Assembly: GCF_001598495.1 (NCBI RefSeq)
Contig: NZ_BCZB01000014.1
Location: forward strand, 23,201 to 87,200
Source of the DNA: Neokomagataea thailandica NBRC 106555
GTDB lineage: Bacteria; Pseudomonadota; Alphaproteobacteria; Acetobacterales; Acetobacteraceae
Direction: 5' to 3'
DNA: 64,000 nucleotides
Of this stretch, positions 27,455 through 36,181 are shown piece by piece. The notes beneath the pieces are model-generated. The model did not search any database. It was not told the DNA's origin and was given only the letters and a program-made list of their open reading frames with translations. How positions within the stretch are numbered: the stretch's first letter is position 1; every line of letters begins with the position of its first letter. Position numbers and translations under genes: made by a program.

Positions 27455-28036
27455 TCAGTCTAAATTAATCGGTGCCGTTCCGGATGACGCTGGCGCTGCC
27501 GTCGTCACGGCAGTTTTATCCGTTGTCGTCTTAGACAGACCATGACGCGGCGCTGATGTACGGTACGTCTCATGCTCCCGTGTAATAATCGTCACGCTTT
27601 GTGGTCTTACAGGCGTATTATAGCCCGGCAGGATATTATGATAGGTCAGCATGCATTGCGCGAAAGCATTATTATACTGCGTTTGAATACCACCCTGCTG
27701 GTCACGCGAGTATATCCCGCCACCCAAACCTGACCCCAATGCACCAGAAGCCGCACCAATACCAGCACCAGCACCGCCACCAAGAGCAGCACCCAACCCC
27801 GTACCCAAAGCCGTCGTTGCAACCGCTCCCAGAAGGGCACGTTGATTTTCGTGTGATGCCTGCCCCGCAACCGCACTTTCTGCCTGCGTCTTACAGAATT
27901 GCTGCTCCTGCAAGAAGGTTTGATAATTTTTACCCGGTGCAGGATACACTTGTACTGTCGGCCCCATAGGAGTTTCGGCACAACCAGCCAGAGCTAAACA
28001 TAATGTCACAGCCGTTACGCATGTACGATTAAGCAT
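27455..28036 (-). CDS. Glycine-zipper outer-membrane lipoprotein
   Basis: A 193-residue lipoprotein. The lipobox LALAGC places the lipidated Cys at residue 19. A glycine zipper (about 68-108, with GTGLGAALGGGAGAGIGAASGALGSG split by short helices) resembles YMGG/OmpA-like Gly-zipper proteins that insert in the outer membrane. Two further Cys (FCKTQ, QCMLTY) flank the zipper. The tail is Thr/Ala-rich. Function unknown; such proteins often support envelope integrity. Convergent with the unknown operon across a shared terminator. Confidence 0.8.
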   Translation of the reverse strand: MLNRTCVTAVTLCLALAGCAETPMGPTVQVYPAPGKNYQTFLQEQQFCKTQAESAVAGQASHENQRALLGAVATTALGTGLGAALGGGAGAGIGAASGALGSGLGGGIYSRDQQGGIQTQYNNAFAQCMLTYHNILPGYNTPVRPQSVTIITREHETYRTSAPRHGLSKTTTDKTAVTTAAPASSGTAPINLD

Positions 28037-28217
28037 CTACGAATCTCCATAAAGTCATATGGCATTATAACCATAGCGGTCTTTTAAAAAAAACATATTA
28101 AACGCTTTTCGTATATTCTACTTTACCCCTTTAGCACCCCCCTTCATCAGAGGGGAACCTCACACTAAAACTGTAAAATTACGTTCCCGTCGCCCAAAGA
28201 ACCTTATTAATTTCACT

Positions 28218-28736
28218 TCATACCGCACTGCACTGAGCACAAACGCCTTCAATTTCAATTGTTGCTGTTTCTGCCGCAAACCCTACTTGCTGTGCTGCAT
28301 CCATTAAAACAGGAACAATTTTCTCTTGCTCCAATTCCCATGCCTTGCCGCAGCTATGGCAAATCAGAAACTGCGCACGATGCACCCCCCAAGCGTCATG
28401 ATGATGACATCCATCATCACACAGCATCGCGTGCGTACACCCTACAAACGCCGCCAAACGCTCCAGCTTATGAATAAGCCCCTGCTCCAACAGGAAGTCT
28501 AAGGCACGATACACAGTCGGCGGAGCCGCATTGGGCTGCACAGGACGAAGCTGCGCTAATATATCATACGCCCCAGTTGGACGCTCGGCAGACAAAATCA
28601 GTCCCAGAACTAAACGGCGTGTATCCGTTAAACGCGCACCACGAGAACGGCAACGCTGTACCGCGCGCTCCAATTGCTCATCAACGGCACGCGTAAAGCC
28701 AAGACCTGAAACTGAAGAATATATCGAATCCACCAT
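28218..28736 (-). CDS. zur: Fur-family repressor, Zur-like
   Basis: A 172-residue Fur-superfamily repressor. The DNA-binding winged helix is about 25-95 (RLTDTRRLVLGLIL, TVYRALDFLLEQG). The C-terminal dimerisation domain has HxH-rich metal ligands (CDDGCHHHDAWGVH), the structural zinc pair CHSCGKAWEL and GVCAQC. The C-x2-C pairs and FLICHSCGKAWE fit Zur better than Fur or Irr, so zinc homeostasis is the likely role. No znu genes are next to it; its targets lie elsewhere. Confidence 0.85.
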   Translation of the reverse strand: MVDSIYSSVSGLGFTRAVDEQLERAVQRCRSRGARLTDTRRLVLGLILSAERPTGAYDILAQLRPVQPNAAPPTVYRALDFLLEQGLIHKLERLAAFVGCTHAMLCDDGCHHHDAWGVHRAQFLICHSCGKAWELEQEKIVPVLMDAAQQVGFAAETATIEIEGVCAQCSAV

Positions 28737-28809
28737 GGAACGGTTTTTATGATATTCTCCAGCATCAGGCTACAAAATGTTCGCACCGCGTCTAAGTGCG
28801 ACGCCTCAA

Positions 28810-29004
28810 TTACGCCTGTGCTGCCCCTCGGCGGGCCAGTGGTAAAACCCGCTTTTGTAGCGTAGCCAAATCATCCACTGTTTCATTATGCAACGCACGC
28901 ACACTATCATGTGCCGCATAAAAACGACGTAGCCCTGATTGGCTCATGAGGATAGCCACCCCAAGAAAAACACCATTATTTTCGATAATTGTTGAACCAA
29001 GCAT
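28810..29004 (-). CDS. Small hypothetical protein
   Basis: A 64-residue frame with a hydrophobic N-terminal stretch (IIENNGVFLGVAILM) and a basic, amphipathic helical rest (RRFYAAHDSVRALHNE and TLQKRVLPLARR). Composition is like that of real minus-strand genes. It lies 73 bases upstream of zur in the same direction and might be co-transcribed. ATG 29004 has only a weak GGAA upstream. Could be spurious. Confidence 0.4.
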   Translation of the reverse strand: MLGSTIIENNGVFLGVAILMSQSGLRRFYAAHDSVRALHNETVDDLATLQKRVLPLARRGAAQA

Positions 29005-29295
29005 GATCGTATCATTCCGTCATCACGCCCGGCCATCATTCTCACCGGGCAATTATAAAAAACTAAAATTTCTCTTCGGCATCGCACCGCTCAAACATCG
29101 CCTACACATTCGGATCATCACGATCTGCACCTTTGTATGAAGAGATAACACTCAACATAATACGCACCACAAAAGGTGAGTCAACAATTATATTAAAAAG
29201 CATGGTTTTTATTTGTAATTACTTTTTTATATAGTTATTTTTCATTTCCATCATTCTTCTGCCCTCTACATCGTTTTTTATGCTATCATTACACC
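29005..29295. other. Gene-free stretch upstream of cysK
   Basis: About 290 bases without a convincing gene. A six-base-stem hairpin GCCCGG/CCGGGC lies at 29027-29050. The right half is very AT-rich and presumably carries the cysK promoter. Nothing else recognised. Confidence 0.5.
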
Positions 29296-30309
29296 ATGAA
29301 GAAAAAGGCTCCTTCACCCACCGCCCCGCTCGCCCCTCCTGCTCCGTTTGAGTGTTACGCTGCACCTCGTGGCCGCGTTTATAACTCATTCCTAGAGACT
29401 GTCGGCGGCACCCCGCTCGTTGCGCTCCCACGGTTAACAGATCGAGAGAGCTTGCATGCCCGCCTCTTAATCAAGCTAGAGTTCTTCAACCCACTCGGCT
29501 CTGTCAAAGACCGTATCGGCGTTGCAATGCTGCGTGATGCAGAAGAGCGCGGCCTTATCACACCAGGGCGCACCATCTTGGTCGAGCCGACCTCCGGCAA
29601 TACAGGCATCTCTCTCGCTTTCGCCGCCGTAGCCCTTGGCTATCGCCTCATCGTGACTATGCCAGAAAACGCCTCAACCGAACGCCGGAAAATGATTCGC
29701 CTCATCGGTGGGGAAACAGAACTCACCTCAGCCCAAGAAGGCATGGCAGGCGCCATTAACCGTGCCCACGAATTACTCGAAACCCTGCCTGACGCATGGA
29801 TGCCCGCGCAGTTCGAAAATGACGCAAACCCCTCCGTCCACGAAATCACCACCGCACAAGAAATCTGGACAGATACACAAGGCAATGTCGATATCGTGAT
29901 CGCAGGACTCGGTACAGGCGGCACCGCTTCAGGCATCGCACACGGCCTCCGAAAGCACAAAAAATCCATTAAAATTCACGGCGTCGAGCCCCGCGAAAGC
30001 GCAGTTCTCCACGGCGATGAACCCGGCCCACACGGTATTCAAGGCATTGGCCCGGGATTTCAGCCAGATACCCTCGATCTTCGTGCCATGGACAGCATAA
30101 TCGAAGTGTCAGAGCATGATTCCTTAGCAACGGCACGCCTTTGCGCTGCAGTCGAAGGCATTCCCATTGGCATTTCTTCAGGTGCTGCCCTCCATGCAGG
30201 CCTCGAACTCGCCAAACAACCGACGAACCGAGGCAAGACCATCGTCGTCATCGCGCCCTCTTTCGCTGAGCGCTACCTGTCTACCCCACTTTTTGATGGC
30301 TTATCCTAA
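29296..30309 (+). CDS. cysK: Cysteine synthase (O-acetylserine sulfhydrylase)
   Basis: A PLP enzyme that makes cysteine from O-acetylserine and sulfide, downstream of the sulfite reductase encoded at 5743-7416. The 337 residues include PLP Lys71 (GSVKDRIG), the Asn-loop TSGNTG (99-104), and the GTGGTASG phosphate-binding loop. A Pro-rich N-terminal extension of about 28 residues precedes the usual start of the fold (YNSFLETVGGTPL). The C terminus keeps the SSGAA motif. Could be CysK or CysM; the overall pattern favours CysK. Confidence 0.93.
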   Translation: MKKKAPSPTAPLAPPAPFECYAAPRGRVYNSFLETVGGTPLVALPRLTDRESLHARLLIKLEFFNPLGSVKDRIGVAMLRDAEERGLITPGRTILVEPTSGNTGISLAFAAVALGYRLIVTMPENASTERRKMIRLIGGETELTSAQEGMAGAINRAHELLETLPDAWMPAQFENDANPSVHEITTAQEIWTDTQGNVDIVIAGLGTGGTASGIAHGLRKHKKSIKIHGVEPRESAVLHGDEPGPHGIQGIGPGFQPDTLDLRAMDSIIEVSEHDSLATARLCAAVEGIPIGISSGAALHAGLELAKQPTNRGKTIVVIAPSFAERYLSTPLFDGLS

Positions 30310-30353
30310 GACTTCACGGAAAGCTGAGAAATAAAACTTTCATTTTTCGTTGT

Positions 30354-30391
30354 TTCCAATTAACCTCTATTTGTTTCGTGGTTAATTGGAA
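30354..30391. promoter_or_regulatory. Perfect 12-bp inverted repeat between cysK and hydrolase
   Basis: Arms TTCCAATTAACC (30354-30365) and GGTTAATTGGAA (30380-30391) separated by 14 bases, ending 11 bases before the hydrolase start codon. No T-run follows, so it looks more like an operator or an mRNA leader hairpin than a terminator. Confidence 0.55.
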
Positions 30392-30402
30392 GGCGAAAAG
30401 CC

Positions 30403-31125
30403 ATGAGAAGAATCGCTACACCACAGAAGGGGCTTCCCCCTCTTTCTGCCCCAGCGCCATCCTTGGAACTTCATGGGCGCACAGCATTGCGTCAAGAATT
30501 CATCGCCCTGAAACAACGCTTTCACCTCTTGCTGGTCCCCGGCCTGTTTGGCTCAGGCCCCTTACACTGGCAAAGTGAATGGTCCCATGCCTTCGCTCTT
30601 GATCGCCTAACACAACATGATTGGAATAACCCAGCCCCCGCAGCATGGGACCAATCCTTGTCACGTGCCATCAACGCCCCCGAGCGGGCGGATAAACCCA
30701 TTCTCCTCATTGGTCATAGCTTGGGAGCCATTCTCTGCGCCCGTTGGCTGCACCAAAACCAAACACAAAAAGCTGCCACCCCAGTCGCGGGTGCTTTTCT
30801 CGTTGCTCCGGCCGATGCCGAACAGGCCCAAACACCCGAGAGCGACCGTATTCGTGCCTTCGCCCCCTTACCCAATGCGCCTCTCAACACACCAACAACC
30901 ATCATCGCGAGTGAAAATGACCCTTGGCTTCATCGTGACCGCGCACAAACACTCGCAGCACTCTGGAAGGCTAACCTCAGATGTATCGGCCCACGTGGCC
31001 ATATCGGATCGAATGAGCCCCTCGGCCTCTGGGAAGAAGGCGCTCAGGCCTTATTTACATTCGCCCAAACACGCCTCACTCACTCCACATCGGGCGCCAA
31101 CGATTTAACAACAACGCATTCGTAA
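30403..31125 (+). CDS. RBBP9/YdeN family alpha/beta hydrolase
   Basis: A 240-residue serine hydrolase of the RBBP9/YdeN family; substrate unknown. The domain begins near residue 41 (HLLLVPGLFGSGPLHWQSEW) after an N-terminal extension. The nucleophile elbow is GHSLG (Ser106), the acid is in ASENDPW, and the His is in PRGHIGSNEPLG, all typical. The 3' end overlaps the convergent copper ATPase gene by 50 bases. A perfect inverted repeat sits just before the start. Confidence 0.85.
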   Translation: MRRIATPQKGLPPLSAPAPSLELHGRTALRQEFIALKQRFHLLLVPGLFGSGPLHWQSEWSHAFALDRLTQHDWNNPAPAAWDQSLSRAINAPERADKPILLIGHSLGAILCARWLHQNQTQKAATPVAGAFLVAPADAEQAQTPESDRIRAFAPLPNAPLNTPTTIIASENDPWLHRDRAQTLAALWKANLRCIGPRGHIGSNEPLGLWEEGAQALFTFAQTRLTHSTSGANDLTTTHS

Positions 31126-33469
31126 TCACGGACACTGAACTCAGCGCCATTGCCATTGCTGCTAAAACCGGGCTCAAAAACCCGAAAGCAGCCAGTGGAA
31201 TACCCAACATATTATACACAAAGGCAAAGAAAAGATTTTGACGTATCTTGCGCAACGTCGCTTGTGACAACGCCATCGCATCCACCACAGAGCACAGCGT
31301 GTTCCGCATCAACACTACGCCTGCCGTCTCTCCCGCTACAGCAGATCCAGCCCCCAAAGCAAACCCGACATCTGCCGTAGCCAAAGCAGGGGCATCATTC
31401 ACCCCATCCCCCACCATACCAACACGCCCGCCATCCGCTTTATACGCCTCCAGAATCAACGCTTTATGCTCTGGCAATACACCGGCCCGAATATCATCCA
31501 CGCCCAAAGCGTGACCAACAAGCGCCGCAACACGCTCATTATCCCCCGTCAACATACTCAAGCGCACACCACGCGCCTTCAACGCAGCCAATGCCTGCGC
31601 CGCATCAGCCCGCACCGTATCAGACAGCGCAATCGCGCCGAGTATAACGCCACCATGCGCCACCAAAACGACCGTACGGCCTCGTGCCTCTTCTAAACGC
31701 ACATCAAAACCGGGCATCTCCGCCCCTAAAACACACCCGCTCTCCTTCAAAAATGTTTCCGTACCTAAAACAGCCTGCTCCCCACGCAGAATACCCTGCA
31801 CGCCACGCCCCGGAACGGCCTGAAACTCCTGCACGTTATCATGGGAAACACCGGTCGCAGCAGCCACAATAGCCCGAGCCAACGGATGTTCAGAGCCTTG
31901 CTCCAACGAAGACGCCACCGCCAATAAGCGATCATGTGTCACACCCGCCGCAGGATACACCCCAACCACATCAGGGTGCCCTTCCGTCAGCGTCCCAGTC
32001 TTATCAAAAACAATATGTGTCAAACGCCCAGCCTGTTCCAAAGCCTCAGCAGAACGAAACACAATCCCATGATGCGCCCCACGGCCCGTTCCTACCATGA
32101 TGGCCGCAGGGGTCGCCAAACCCAAAGCACACGGGCAAGCAATCACCAAAACCGATACCGCCGCAATCAAGCCCGATACCCAGCTCTGCGTTATCAGGCC
32201 ATTCACCAATAACGTCACCACAGCCAAGCTCAGAACCACCGGTACAAATACCGCCGAAACCCGATCCGCAATCCTCTGCACCGGTGCGCGTGATCCCTGC
32301 GCCTGCTCCACCATCGTGACAATACGAGCCAACGCCGTATCAGCACCAACACCCGTTGCCCGCACCCGCAACACACCATGCCCATTGACGGTGCCCGCAC
32401 TCACAGCAGCACCTTCAGCCTTACGCACCGGCACACTTTCTCCCGTCAGCAGCGCTTCATCCACATCTGACGCGCCATCTCGGACAACACCATCAACGGG
32501 AACACTCTCCCCCGGTCGTACCGTAAACACATCTCCCACACTCAAATCGGCCACAGCACAATCGACCACCACCCCATCGCGCTCCACATGCGCAACACTC
32601 GGCTGAAGCTTTAACAAACTCTCCAACCCCGCCGATGTACGTTGCTTCGCCCGGAACTCCAGAAGCTTACCAAGCGAAATCAGGACTAAAATCATCCCAC
32701 TGGCTTCAAAATAAACCGGAGTATGTAAGCCCAAAACCACGACAGCCACACTGTAAATCAGCGCTACACCAGACCCCAGCGCCACCAAAACATCCATATT
32801 CGGTGCCGCCGCACGTAATGCCTGATACGCCCGCCGAAACACCGGAAACGCACAGCCGATCACCAGCACAGCACTCACCAACTGCGCCATAACCGGCACA
32901 ACCATGCGCCCCGTCACCAGCATTACCAACATGGACACAATAAGCGGCAGCGCTAGCACGCTCATGATACCAAAGCGCCGTAACTCCCTCTGCCACTCAT
33001 CATCACGCACCGCCCCCGCAGCACGCTCTTCCCCTGCACCGAGCGTCATAGCCCCAAACCCGGCTTTCTCGATTGCTGCTTTCAAATGCTCCGGAGACGA
33101 TAAACCCGGCGTAAAACGAATATGCACGCGCTCAGACGCGAAATTCACAACCGCCTCAACCCCCTCATGGCGGTTCAAAACCTTCTCTATACGCGCAGCA
33201 CACGCCGAGCAGCTCATTCCCGTGAGCGCGTAATCCACATCCTGCAACGGCACATCAAACCCCGCCTTACGCACGGCTGCCACAGCCTGCGCCATACCAT
33301 CGGGAACGTCAGACACCACCAGAGCACGCTGACCCGCAAAACTAACCGTTGCTTGAATGCCCTCTATACGGTTTAGGAGTTTTTCAATCCGTGTCGCACA
33401 GGCAACGCAGCTCATGCCCGTAATCGGCAACGTAGCGGAATGCTTCTCCGCCTGCACAGTTCCCGACAT
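31076..33469 (-). CDS. copA: Copper-exporting P1B-type ATPase
   Basis: An inner-membrane Cu(I) exporter of 797 residues. Two N-terminal heavy-metal domains carry GMSCVAC (Cys21/Cys24) and GMSCSAC (Cys87/Cys90). Eight membrane helices follow, with the CPC metal site (ACPCALGLATP, near 445), the phosphorylated Asp in DKTGTLT (near 488), and the hinge GDGVNDAPAL (near 686). ATG 33469 is preferred over the frame start at 33499 because GAGGAG precedes it. It is divergent from the CopL-like gene, and its 3' end overlaps the hydrolase gene by 50 bases. Confidence 0.95.
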   Translation of the reverse strand: MSGTVQAEKHSATLPITGMSCVACATRIEKLLNRIEGIQATVSFAGQRALVVSDVPDGMAQAVAAVRKAGFDVPLQDVDYALTGMSCSACAARIEKVLNRHEGVEAVVNFASERVHIRFTPGLSSPEHLKAAIEKAGFGAMTLGAGEERAAGAVRDDEWQRELRRFGIMSVLALPLIVSMLVMLVTGRMVVPVMAQLVSAVLVIGCAFPVFRRAYQALRAAAPNMDVLVALGSGVALIYSVAVVVLGLHTPVYFEASGMILVLISLGKLLEFRAKQRTSAGLESLLKLQPSVAHVERDGVVVDCAVADLSVGDVFTVRPGESVPVDGVVRDGASDVDEALLTGESVPVRKAEGAAVSAGTVNGHGVLRVRATGVGADTALARIVTMVEQAQGSRAPVQRIADRVSAVFVPVVLSLAVVTLLVNGLITQSWVSGLIAAVSVLVIACPCALGLATPAAIMVGTGRGAHHGIVFRSAEALEQAGRLTHIVFDKTGTLTEGHPDVVGVYPAAGVTHDRLLAVASSLEQGSEHPLARAIVAAATGVSHDNVQEFQAVPGRGVQGILRGEQAVLGTETFLKESGCVLGAEMPGFDVRLEEARGRTVVLVAHGGVILGAIALSDTVRADAAQALAALKARGVRLSMLTGDNERVAALVGHALGVDDIRAGVLPEHKALILEAYKADGGRVGMVGDGVNDAPALATADVGFALGAGSAVAGETAGVVLMRNTLCSVVDAMALSQATLRKIRQNLFFAFVYNMLGIPLAAFGFLSPVLAAMAMALSSVSVITNALLLNRWRPMWSE

Positions 33470-33526
33470 ACGACACTCTCCTCTTCCATTACCACGCAAA
33501 TTTCATTACCGTGTAATTATTGGTAC

Positions 33527-33544
33527 GATAAGAATCATTCGCAA
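33527..33544. promoter_or_regulatory. Fur-box-like site in the copper intergenic region
   Basis: The sequence GATAAGAATCATTCGCAA resembles known Fur boxes (GATAATGATAATCATTATC consensus, and the GCGAATGATTCTTATC form when read on the minus strand). Directly adjacent is a CGCAA-N6-TTGCG inverted repeat (33540-33555). It lies between copA and the CopL-like gene. Predicted by eye only. Confidence 0.4.
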
Positions 33545-33576
33545 GTCGAATTGCGTTTCCTTATGCAACTTTATGG

Positions 33577-33999
33577 ATGATGCCCCGCATTATGCTGCGT
33601 TTCAGCACAATACCTGAACGGCTCCGACTGTTCCTCTGCTTGCTTCAGGCAGTGTTGTTGCTGGCCATAACGCCAAGCCGCGCTGCACCGCACATGATGC
33701 ATCACGCCACAGCACCAGCCATGGCCACCATGCACGCCATGGACAGCGTGCGAGAGTGCTGCACCACTCATGCCCCACCGCCAGTGTCCTTACATGCAGA
33801 AACACCACACACACCCAAGGGACATTGCGGCAACTGCGCTCACATAGCCTGTGACACCAACACGGCATTTCTGCCCGTGACAGCCCGCATCACCGGGCCT
33901 TTCCTCACCTACCGGCAAAGCCCCACCTCACTACACACCGTCCCGCCCGGCAGCCCAGCCCGGCCAGACCTCCCCCCACCGCGCCCACAAACCGTCTGA
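33577..33999 (+). CDS. CopL-like Cys/His/Met-rich exported protein
   Basis: A 140-residue protein with a hydrophobic export signal (LRLFLCLLQAVLLLAIT) followed by metal-ligand-rich sequence: HMMHHAT, MHAMD, ECC, and CGNCAHIAC. The layout (signal, His/Met block, closely spaced Cys, Pro-rich tail ending in a PP-x-RP pattern) resembles CopL, which lies upstream of copAB in xanthomonads and affects copper response. It stands just upstream of the multicopper oxidase. Exact start is uncertain among ATGs at 33577, 33580 and 33592. Confidence 0.65.
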   Translation: MMPRIMLRFSTIPERLRLFLCLLQAVLLLAITPSRAAPHMMHHATAPAMATMHAMDSVRECCTTHAPPPVSLHAETPHTPKGHCGNCAHIACDTNTAFLPVTARITGPFLTYRQSPTSLHTVPPGSPARPDLPPPRPQTV

Positions 34000-34078
34000 A
34001 AATACGCAGCCTCTGCACCATGGCCTCGCCACGTGCAGAAACGAGGCTAACCCCACCCCTTTCTTACGGTTCTGTACC

Positions 34079-36181
34079 ATGACCAATTGTGTCACCACCC
34101 CGCCAACACGGCGTGGTTTTCTCGCGTCTCTCAGCGCGGCCAGTGGGCTTATGGCCCTCGCGCCAACGCAACTCCGCGCAACAGCCAAACCCCCGATAGG
34201 GCTCATCCCTCCCTCAACCCAAACAGACTGGCACCTCACCGTCGGCCGCACAACCGTGACCATTGACGGCAAAACGCTCAACGCCCCAACGGTCAATCAC
34301 ACCGTTCCCGGCCCCATGCTTCGCTTCAAAGAAGGCGAAACAATTTCCATCACCGTCAGCAACACCCTGAGTGAAGAAACCTCCATTCATTGGCATGGGC
34401 TTCGGGTGCCTGCCTGTATGGATGGCGTCCCCGGACTGAGCTTCCACGGCATCGCCCCCGGTGAATCCTTCACATACCGCTTTCCCATCAAACAAAATGG
34501 AACCTATTGGTACCATAGCCATTCCAACATGCAGGAAGCCCAGGGCCTGATCGGCCCCATCATCATTGACCCTGCCACCCCAGAACCCAATCCGTGCGAC
34601 CGAGATTACGTCATCATGCTTGGCGAATGGACCGATGTCTCCCCGGCCGAAATCGTCAGCAATATGAAAATGCAAGATGATTATTACAATTTCCGGCAGC
34701 GCAGCACCGCCTCCTTACCCGCGCAATCCCAGCATGATGGCGGTGTCATCCCTGCCTTAAAAAGCCGCTTGATGTGGTCCGGAATGAACATGTCCGCCAC
34801 CGATATCTCAGACGTCTCCGGCGTTATTTATACATACACCATGAACGCCATCGCACCCGATACCGGCTGGGAAGGGCTATTCCGTGCGGGGGAGCGTATC
34901 CGCTTGCGCTTTATCAACAGCGCAACAATGACCCTGTTTGACGTCCGCATCCCCGGCCTTGAGATGACCGTGATCGCTGCCGACGGAAACCCGGTCGAAC
35001 CCGTACCAATTGATGAATTCCGTATCGGCGTCGCGGAAACCTACGACGTCATCGTCCAACCCCACGAAAACCATGCTTATACGCTCTTTGCCCAAAGCGA
35101 AGACCGTACCGGATACGCCCTCGGCACTCTCACCCCTCAAACAGGGCTACGCGCCCCCATCCCCCCTATGGACCCACGCCCCGTTCGCACCATGGTCGAT
35201 ATGGGCATGGATATGCGTGACATGGACATGAAAAACATGCCCGGCATGGCAATGCCCGACGATAAGATGACCAGCGACAAGATGGCCACCATGCCTTCCA
35301 TGGCAGGCATGCCCCAACCGGATTCGACCCATCACACCATGCACAGCATGACAATGCCCCACATGGCGATGCCCGGCATGGCGATGGAGCACTCAATGAA
35401 CATGGCCAATATGCCGGGTATGACACAACATGGCATGTCCTCAATGCCCGGTATGCAACCCGGTATGTCCATGGGGGAGCCGATGGGAGACATACACAAA
35501 ACCTCACCCCAACATCACATAATGCCGGGTATGACCATGCCTCACGCCCATCACATGATGGGCGGAATGAACATGCAAGCCATGGATATGAGCCACATGT
35601 CGATGGCCGATATGCCCGGCACGGCGATGCCGAAGACATCCCCTCCTCCCTCGGCATTAGAAGTTGATGATCCCGGTCCACCGCCCCTCAATGTCGAAAA
35701 TCAAAACGTTGCCACACATCCCATTGACCGGTTAGGGGACCCCGGAGATGGCCTGTCCAACACCAACAGGCGGGTATTAACCTACACCAACCTCCGCGCC
35801 CTCACACCATCCCCTGACCCGCGCCCACCCTCACGGGAAATTATTCTCCACCTCACCGGAAATATGGAACGCTATATCTGGGGCTTTAACGGACGAAAAT
35901 TCTCGGAATCCGGCCCCATTCGCCTGCGCCTGAATGAGCGCGTGCGCTTTACCCTCATCAATGACACCATGATGGAACACCCCATCCACCTCCATGGCTT
36001 CTGGAGCGAACTCGAAAACGGCCATGGCGCGTACAACCCCCGTAAACACACGATCATCTCACAGCCCGGCAGCACAATGAGCTTCCTCATGACCGCAGAT
36101 GAACCCGGCATGTGGGCTTTCCACTGCCACCTGCTCTACCACATGGATCTCGGCATGTTCCGCACAGTGAGCGTCGCATGA
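34079..36181 (+). CDS. Copper-resistance multicopper oxidase with Met-rich insert
   Basis: A periplasmic CopA/PcoA-family Cu(I) oxidase of 700 residues. The Tat signal TRRGFLASL is near residue 10. Copper ligands are HWHG (His104, His106), YWYHSHS (His146, His148), HPIHLHGFW, and HCHLLYHMDLGMF near the C terminus, covering T1, T2 and T3 sites. Between cupredoxin domains 2 and 3 lies a Met-rich insert (372-517) with about 44 Met in MPGM/MDM-type repeats, likely a Cu(I) sponge. It is coupled to copB by an ATGA overlap. The gene name copA or pcoA is used for this family but is avoided here because of the ATPase. Confidence 0.93.
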   Translation: MTNCVTTPPTRRGFLASLSAASGLMALAPTQLRATAKPPIGLIPPSTQTDWHLTVGRTTVTIDGKTLNAPTVNHTVPGPMLRFKEGETISITVSNTLSEETSIHWHGLRVPACMDGVPGLSFHGIAPGESFTYRFPIKQNGTYWYHSHSNMQEAQGLIGPIIIDPATPEPNPCDRDYVIMLGEWTDVSPAEIVSNMKMQDDYYNFRQRSTASLPAQSQHDGGVIPALKSRLMWSGMNMSATDISDVSGVIYTYTMNAIAPDTGWEGLFRAGERIRLRFINSATMTLFDVRIPGLEMTVIAADGNPVEPVPIDEFRIGVAETYDVIVQPHENHAYTLFAQSEDRTGYALGTLTPQTGLRAPIPPMDPRPVRTMVDMGMDMRDMDMKNMPGMAMPDDKMTSDKMATMPSMAGMPQPDSTHHTMHSMTMPHMAMPGMAMEHSMNMANMPGMTQHGMSSMPGMQPGMSMGEPMGDIHKTSPQHHIMPGMTMPHAHHMMGGMNMQAMDMSHMSMADMPGTAMPKTSPPPSALEVDDPGPPPLNVENQNVATHPIDRLGDPGDGLSNTNRRVLTYTNLRALTPSPDPRPPSREIILHLTGNMERYIWGFNGRKFSESGPIRLRLNERVRFTLINDTMMEHPIHLHGFWSELENGHGAYNPRKHTIISQPGSTMSFLMTADEPGMWAFHCHLLYHMDLGMFRTVSVA

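Noticed and set aside
35166..35681. Cys/Trp-rich antisense frame opposite the Met-rich insert
   Set aside because: It is the reverse reading of ATG-rich repeats; not a credible protein.
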